Assembly (NCBI GenBank): GCA_903832055.1
Contig: CAILAC010000016.1
Coordinates: 186,001-250,000, forward strand
From: an uncultured Acidobacteriota bacterium
GTDB taxonomy: Bacteria; Acidobacteriota; Terriglobia; Terriglobales; Acidobacteriaceae
DNA length: 64,000 nucleotides
Direction: 5' to 3'
The notes below the pieces were generated by a model. The model worked only from the letters and a program-made list of their open reading frames with translations. It was not told the origin of the DNA and did no database searches. Below are positions 59,517 through 64,000 of the stretch, in pieces (within the stretch, counting starts at the first letter, position 1; each line of letters opens with the position of its first letter). The translations under genes were made by a program, and so were the position numbers.

Positions 59517-61466
59517 ATGCCCACCTACACCTATCCCGGTGTCTACATTGAAGAGATTCCCAGCGCGGTCCACACAATTACCGGCGTTGCCACATCCATA
59601 GCCGCCTTTGCCGGATGGGCTGCCAAAGGCCCCGTCAACGCGGCCACCCTGGTGCAGAGCTGGTCGGACTACGAGAACCAATTCGGCGGACTCGACTCAC
59701 GCAGCTATCTCGGCTATGCCCTCAACCAGTTCTTTGCCAACGGAGGACAACAGGCTTACATTGTGCGCCTGGTTTCCACAGCCAACCCCGGCGCGCCTGG
59801 TTCCGCTGTAGCCGCCAATACCACCATCGCCATCGGACCCGCCAGCATCAAGTTTGCCTCCAAGGCTCCCGGCGCATGGGGGAACGCCTACGCAGTGCAG
59901 ATTTCAGCCCCTACGAATGGAATTGCAGCAGACTTCAAACTGTCCGTGGTCTACGCGCCCCAGGGCACCGTCGTAACCACCGTCGAAACTTTCGATAATC
60001 TCGCTGTCGGTGGCGTCGCCGCAATCGTTTCAAACTATATTGCAGTCACGGTTACCGGCGCCCCGGCCGGCCCACCCGCGCTGGGCACCTATCCGCTCAG
60101 CGGCGGAGTCGACGGCGACGGAGTCAATGTGCCAGCCGCTGGCAGCGCTTCGGTTTCAATTTCAGGCCTGACCTTCAACTCCACAGCGGCCACCAGCACC
60201 GTCACCATCACCACCGGATCTCCGGGACTCACCATCTCGGCGTTGAACCCCGGCGCGTGGGGCAATACGCTTTCAGTCCAGATTCAGCCCCGGGCCGACG
60301 ACTATACCCGCTTCACGCTCTCGGTCATCGCCACGAACGTGAACACGCTTGCCTCCGGCATCGTCGAAAACTTCACCAACCTCTCGCTCAATGCGCACGA
60401 CCCGGCCGGGCGTTACATCGTCAACGTGCTCAACGAACAGTCTGGTTATCTATCGGCAACAATGAGCGTTGCAACCCCGCTCACACTCACCAACACGCCG
60501 GGAATTCCGGCATCACCCAAGCCGGCCGGTACTGCGACCAGCGTCCTGAGCGGTGGCAATGACGGCGCTCTTCTCGCACCGTCCATCCCGCCCTCCTCCG
60601 CCGGAGCATTTGAGACTGCCCTCACCGCTGCCCTGCCCATGCTCGCGCACGTGCCCATCTTCAACCTCCTCGCGGTTCCCGGAGAAGTTGACCCGGCCAC
60701 CATCGCCGCGCTGCAAAAGTTTGCGGTCGACAACAAGGCCTTCTACATCGTTGACAGCAAACAGGCAGATACCTACACCAGCCTGCTGTCAGGGCCGGAC
60801 ACAGCCATCGTCGGTAACAACGCCATCAACTCGGCGTTTTACTTCCCCTGGCCAAACGTCTTTGACCCGCTGCTCAAGGTCACCCGCGCCTTCCCGCCCA
60901 GCGGATTTGTAGCAGGCCTCTACGCCGCCACCGATTCATCCCGAGGGGTTTGGAAAGCGCCAGCAGGCATCAACGCGAGCCTCACCGGGCAGTCCGGCCT
61001 GTCCACCATCCTCAACGACGCGCAAAACGGCAGTCTCAACCCACAGGCCATCAACTGCCTGCGCCACTTCCCGGTTTACGGAGACGTGGTCTGGGGCGCG
61101 CGCACCCTGCGCGGCAACGACCAGGTCGGCTCCGATTGGAAATACGTTCCCATTCGCCGCCTCGCCCTGTTCCTTGAGGCGAGTCTCTACCAAGGCACGC
61201 AATGGGTTGTGTTTGAGCCGAATGACGAGCCGCTCTGGAGCCAGATCCGGCTCAACGTCGGCTCCTTCATGCAGGGCTTGTTCCAACAGGGAGCTTTCCA
61301 GGGAACAACGCCAACCCAGGCTTACTTCGTTAAATGCGATGCGGAAAACAATCCGCCGTCCAGTGTAGCCCAGGGCATAGTGAAGATCACAGTCGGCTTT
61401 GCGCCACTTTATCCGGCCGAGTTTGTCGTCATCCAGATTGCTCAGATTGCCGGGCAAACCCAGTAG
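59517..61466 (+). CDS. Contractile tail sheath protein (eCIS/phage-tail-like)
   Basis: The 649-residue protein begins 'YTYPGVYIEEIPSAVHTI', the sheath N-terminal arm. It ends with 'RRLALFLEASLYQGTQWVVFEPNDEPLWSQIR' and 'AQGIVKITVGFAPLYPAEFVV', the conserved sheath C-terminal domain. A duplicated insert domain carries PGAWGN at about 118-123 and 245-250. It forms the contracting sleeve that drives the inner tube. ATG 59517 follows AGGAGG. With the tube and DUF4255 genes downstream this is an extracellular contractile injection system and not a complete phage. Confidence 0.92.
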   Translation: MPTYTYPGVYIEEIPSAVHTITGVATSIAAFAGWAAKGPVNAATLVQSWSDYENQFGGLDSRSYLGYALNQFFANGGQQAYIVRLVSTANPGAPGSAVAANTTIAIGPASIKFASKAPGAWGNAYAVQISAPTNGIAADFKLSVVYAPQGTVVTTVETFDNLAVGGVAAIVSNYIAVTVTGAPAGPPALGTYPLSGGVDGDGVNVPAAGSASVSISGLTFNSTAATSTVTITTGSPGLTISALNPGAWGNTLSVQIQPRADDYTRFTLSVIATNVNTLASGIVENFTNLSLNAHDPAGRYIVNVLNEQSGYLSATMSVATPLTLTNTPGIPASPKPAGTATSVLSGGNDGALLAPSIPPSSAGAFETALTAALPMLAHVPIFNLLAVPGEVDPATIAALQKFAVDNKAFYIVDSKQADTYTSLLSGPDTAIVGNNAINSAFYFPWPNVFDPLLKVTRAFPPSGFVAGLYAATDSSRGVWKAPAGINASLTGQSGLSTILNDAQNGSLNPQAINCLRHFPVYGDVVWGARTLRGNDQVGSDWKYVPIRRLALFLEASLYQGTQWVVFEPNDEPLWSQIRLNVGSFMQGLFQQGAFQGTTPTQAYFVKCDAENNPPSSVAQGIVKITVGFAPLYPAEFVVIQIAQIAGQTQ

Positions 61467-61576
61467 TCACGTCATCTGGAGTGAACCGTTTCTGACGCGG
61501 CGTGGTTCAGGCCATGCCGCAGGTCCAACGAAACATGACGGGGCGCGAGCCCCTGAGGGAATGAGGAAGAACCGCC

Positions 61577-62104
61577 ATGGGACAATTTCCAGTCAATACG
61601 CAGCGCTTGGATCCCTACAAGAACTTCAAGTTCCGCATCAAGTGGGATGGACAGTACGTTGCCGGCATCAGCAAAGTCTCTACGCTCAAACGCACCACCG
61701 AAGTCGTCGAACACCGGGCCGGCGGAGACCCTTCCACCGGACACAAGTCACCCGGCCGCACCAAGTACGAAGCCATAACCCTCGAACGCGGACTCACCCA
61801 AAGCCTCGATTTTCATGACTGGGCAGGCCTGGTGTGGAACTTCAAGGCCTCGCTGGGCTCAGAAGTTTCGCTCGCCAACTTCCGCAAGGACCTGTATCTG
61901 GAGTTCTACAACGAGGCCGGTCAGTTGGTTATCGCCTACAAGATTTACCGTTGCTGGGTATCGGAGTATCAGGCCCTGCCTGACCTAGATGCCAACGCCA
62001 ACGCCATCGCCATTGAGCACATCAAGCTCGAAAACGAAGGCTGGGAGCGCGATACCAGCGTAGTCGAACCCAAGGAGCCTCAACTCGCTTCTGTGATCGC
62101 GTAA
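61577..62104 (+). CDS. Contractile injection system tube protein (gp19/Pvc1-like)
   Basis: The 175-residue protein starts 'FPVNTQRLDPYKNFKFRIKWDG' and continues with 'GISKVSTLKRTTEVVEHRAGGDPS' and 'WVSEYQALPDLDANANAIAIEHIKLENEGWER', the hallmarks of T4 gp19-like inner-tube proteins (conserved hypothetical phage tail region). It polymerises into the inner tube inside the sheath. ATG 61577 is 111 nt after the sheath stop. Confidence 0.9.
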   Translation: MGQFPVNTQRLDPYKNFKFRIKWDGQYVAGISKVSTLKRTTEVVEHRAGGDPSTGHKSPGRTKYEAITLERGLTQSLDFHDWAGLVWNFKASLGSEVSLANFRKDLYLEFYNEAGQLVIAYKIYRCWVSEYQALPDLDANANAIAIEHIKLENEGWERDTSVVEPKEPQLASVIA

Positions 62105-62116
62105 CAGGTGCATCTC

Positions 62117-62836
62117 ATGCGCGCACTTTCCAGCTCCGAAATGCTCCAGCTCTGGGAGCGCGGCTGCGGGCTGCATCCACTGGATCAGGCCCTGCTCGCG
62201 CTCGCCGCAGCCAGTCCGGGTGCCAGTCTCGATTCGCTGGCAGACCTGCCGCTCGGCGAGCGCAATCGCGCCCTCGTGCGGCTCCACTCCGACTGCTTTG
62301 GTAGCCAAATCGGCGGCTGGGTGCCCTGCCCGGCCTGCGGAGAAAAGCTGGAGTTTGAACTGGATGGCGCAATGCTGCTTTCGGGTTCAGCCGCAACGAC
62401 AAACAGTGTCACCATCGACGGCCAGAGCTTTCGCCTGCCCAGCAGCCGGGATCTCGCCCTCGCCGCCCGCGAAATCGAACCAACGCACGCTGCGCTGGCC
62501 CTCGTGGCGCGATGCAGCCTTGACCCGGCGGCAGCGACCCGCGGTTGGTCTCCGGCTCAAATTGAAGTGATCGGTGAGCAAATGGCCCTCGCAGACCCGC
62601 TCGCTGAACCTCGTCTCAGCTTTGCCTGCGCTCTCTGCGGACATGCGTGGGACGAGTTGCTCGACCTCGCGGGCTTCTTCTGGACCGAAATGGAAGTCCA
62701 GGTTCGCCGCGTCTTGCGGGAAGTTCACGCCCTGGCCCGTGCCTACGGCTGGTCCGAAACAGAAATCCTCACCCTGAGCGAAGCCCGCCGGGCGCTTTAC
62801 CTCGACCTGGTCAGGGCGGAAATGGTGAGAGCATGA
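62117..62836 (+). CDS. Zinc-ribbon protein of the injection-system cluster (baseplate chaperone-like)
   Basis: The 239-residue protein has two CxxC pairs: 'VPCPACGEKLEFEL' (about 72-85) and 'FACALCGHAWDELLDL' (about 172-187), probably one zinc ribbon. A C-terminal helical part ends 'ALARAYGWSETEILTLSEARRALY'. Its position after the tube gene fits the T4 gp51/gp26-like baseplate-hub assembly proteins found in eCIS loci. ATG 62117 follows CAGGTG; GTG 62108 would add three residues. It overlaps the next gene (ATGA). Confidence 0.65.
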   Translation: MRALSSSEMLQLWERGCGLHPLDQALLALAAASPGASLDSLADLPLGERNRALVRLHSDCFGSQIGGWVPCPACGEKLEFELDGAMLLSGSAATTNSVTIDGQSFRLPSSRDLALAAREIEPTHAALALVARCSLDPAAATRGWSPAQIEVIGEQMALADPLAEPRLSFACALCGHAWDELLDLAGFFWTEMEVQVRRVLREVHALARAYGWSETEILTLSEARRALYLDLVRAEMVRA

Positions 62837-63567
62837 GCAGCTATCTGCAAAGACTCGTCAGCCAGGCCAAATCGCCTGCCGCCAGCACCGGGATTCATCC
62901 GCTGGTCCGTTCGCTCTACGCGCCTTCGGCAATCGTCTCCAACCCTCCGGTGGAGTCCGCGCAGGAAGTGACAACACCCATTGCTCCGAGCGCAAATTTA
63001 CCCTCCCAGCCCGTCCAGCCAAGCGGGTTCTCCCAATCCGAACCGCACCTTCCTGTGCCTTCGGGTCTGCTCATGGCGCGCGAAGGTCGCGATCCAGGAA
63101 GAGGTCATAACGAGGCCTCTGTCGTCACCACCGATTCCAAAACTGGCTCACAACCGCCAGAGTTCGCAGCACGCTCCTCCGCGCCTCCGGCTCAATTCGT
63201 AGTGCAGGATTTCCCCGGAACCGATGTTGCCGGCTCATCGCGAGAATCAATTTCCAGCGCGGATGCCCCGGTTACCCCATCGCAACGCTTTTCGCCTGCG
63301 ACAGGACCGCTCAAAGCTGAGCCACAAAGCACCTTCCAGCCCTTGATGCCCCGCCAGCAGCGCGCCGCCAGCCAGCCGTATGCGCAGCCGGCCGCTGTCG
63401 CATCCGCCCCTGCAGGCGACGAAATCCATATCAATATCGGCCGCATCGAGGTCACCGCCATTCCGCAATCCCAGGCACCCCGGCCTGCTCCACGCGCTCA
63501 ACGCCGCAGCTTCAGCCTCGACGAATATCTGCGCAAAGCTGATACCCAGAATGGGAGGGGTCTATGA
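62833..63567 (+). CDS. Hypothetical injection-system protein, low complexity
   Basis: This 244-residue protein starts MSSYLQRLVSQAKSPAAS. It is rich in Pro, Ser, Ala and Gln over most of its length and ends with a short conserved-looking tail 'ITAIPQSQAPRPAPRAQRRSFSLDEYL' (about 207-235, 'IHINIGRIEVTA' just before). The shape fits a structural linker or assembly scaffold. It overlaps both neighbours by 4 nt, so it belongs to the eCIS operon. Confidence 0.65.
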   Translation: MSSYLQRLVSQAKSPAASTGIHPLVRSLYAPSAIVSNPPVESAQEVTTPIAPSANLPSQPVQPSGFSQSEPHLPVPSGLLMAREGRDPGRGHNEASVVTTDSKTGSQPPEFAARSSAPPAQFVVQDFPGTDVAGSSRESISSADAPVTPSQRFSPATGPLKAEPQSTFQPLMPRQQRAASQPYAQPAAVASAPAGDEIHINIGRIEVTAIPQSQAPRPAPRAQRRSFSLDEYLRKADTQNGRGL

Positions 63568-64000
63568 GCAACGCCCTTGCCCTCTCAGCCGTGACTGCAA
63601 CCATTCAGTACTGGTTGAACAACACTCTCAACGACCCTTCGTCGCCGCTGGGCAGCGTCACCGTCACCGCCAAGGCCCCCGACATCGCGCAGGGCCATAT
63701 CAACCCCGGTCAGGGAGCCGACCTGCTGGTCAATCTCTTCCTGCACCAGGTCACACCCAACGCCGCATGGCGCAATATCGGCCTGCCCACGCTCGGCCGC
63801 GATGGCACCAGCAAGCTCACCAACCAGCCACTCGCGCTTGACCTGCACTACCTGCTCACCGCCTATGCCACACAAGACACCGAGGCCGAAGCACTGCTCG
63901 GCTACGCCGTCCTCATGCTCCACGAGACTCCGGTTCTCGCCCGCGGCCAGATCATCACCGCCCTCGGAGCCCTGCCCAACACCAATCCTTATCGAACTGT
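63564..64000 (+). CDS. DUF4255/Pvc16-like protein, N-terminal part (cut by window edge)
   Basis: The 145 visible codons begin 'SNALALSAVTATIQYWLNNTLND' and include 'VNLFLHQVTPNAAWRN' and 'LDLHYLLTAYATQDTEAEALLGYAVLMLHETP', the DUF4255 (Pvc16 N-terminal) family found in eCIS tube caps/terminators. It overlaps the preceding gene by ATGA. The cluster continues beyond the window. Confidence 0.87.
   Translation, partial: MSNALALSAVTATIQYWLNNTLNDPSSPLGSVTVTAKAPDIAQGHINPGQGADLLVNLFLHQVTPNAAWRNIGLPTLGRDGTSKLTNQPLALDLHYLLTAYATQDTEAEALLGYAVLMLHETPVLARGQIITALGALPNTNPYRT

Noticed and set aside
59205-59681. 158-codon minus-strand frame over the sheath gene start
   Set aside because: It overlaps the sheath N-terminus and its ribosome site, is glycine/serine-rich and has no recognisable motif.
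1-64000. CRISPR arrays and insertion sequences
   Set aside because: I saw no array of regularly spaced repeats, no cas genes, and no DDE transposase or IS-type terminal repeats.

Overview
The window looks like a chromosomal segment of an Acidobacteriota (Terriglobia/Acidobacteriaceae-type) soil bacterium. This is inferred from gene content and not from a marker gene: an Oar-like TonB-dependent receptor with an N-terminal carboxypeptidase-regulatory-like domain, many small ECF sigma/anti-sigma pairs, and the style of the conserved hypothetical proteins. Genes are dense, moderately GC-rich, and often coupled by ATGA overlaps.

Layout. 1-831: minus-strand siroheme genes (start of a uroporphyrinogen-III methyltransferase and a precorrin-2 dehydrogenase). 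988-4356: a TonB-dependent outer-membrane receptor. 4357-5283: a non-coding stretch with a promoter-like element, a tiny reading frame, hairpins and an intrinsic terminator. 5284-16404: the most interesting host cluster. An oligopeptide ABC transporter (fused ATPase, two permeases, binding protein) is coupled without a gap to an ECF sigma factor and a TPR-CHAT caspase-like protease. A zinc-motif (anti-sigma-like) protein and an exported subtilase follow; the subtilase carries three exact copies of the octapeptide QSTGVILD. A promoter-like block ahead of the transporter operon recurs ahead of the anti-sigma-like gene. A peptide-import, CHAT-proteolysis and sigma-release circuit is a reasonable hypothesis.

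16631-37031: ordinary chromosomal genes. They are tRNA-Met, an MFS transporter, a TetR-controlled operon with two operator copies around its promoter, kdsB, a HAD phosphatase/AsmA/two signal peptidase I/RNase III operon, a TPR lipoprotein-like gene, an M24 peptidase, a large alpha/beta hydrolase, a divergent TetR/SDR pair with palindromic operators, and a second ECF sigma/membrane anti-sigma pair.

37262-54241: a tRNA-Ala(GGC) gene is the target of a 16.9-kb integrative element bounded by a 47-bp direct repeat of the tRNA 3' end. It carries a tyrosine integrase, an excisionase-like protein, an AAA/DUF4143 ATPase, a complete type III restriction-modification system, a serine recombinase with two ParB/RepB-like proteins in one operon, small unknown proteins, and a higBA module whose antitoxin is fused to an ImmA/IrrE-like metallopeptidase.

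54490-58856: host metabolic genes (DUF4434-type protein, GMC oxidoreductase with its small Tat-exported subunit) and an EfpL-type elongation factor. 59517-64000: the beginning of a contractile injection system (eCIS) cluster (sheath, tube, zinc-ribbon baseplate-type protein, unknown protein, DUF4255/Pvc16-like cap protein), which runs off the window end.
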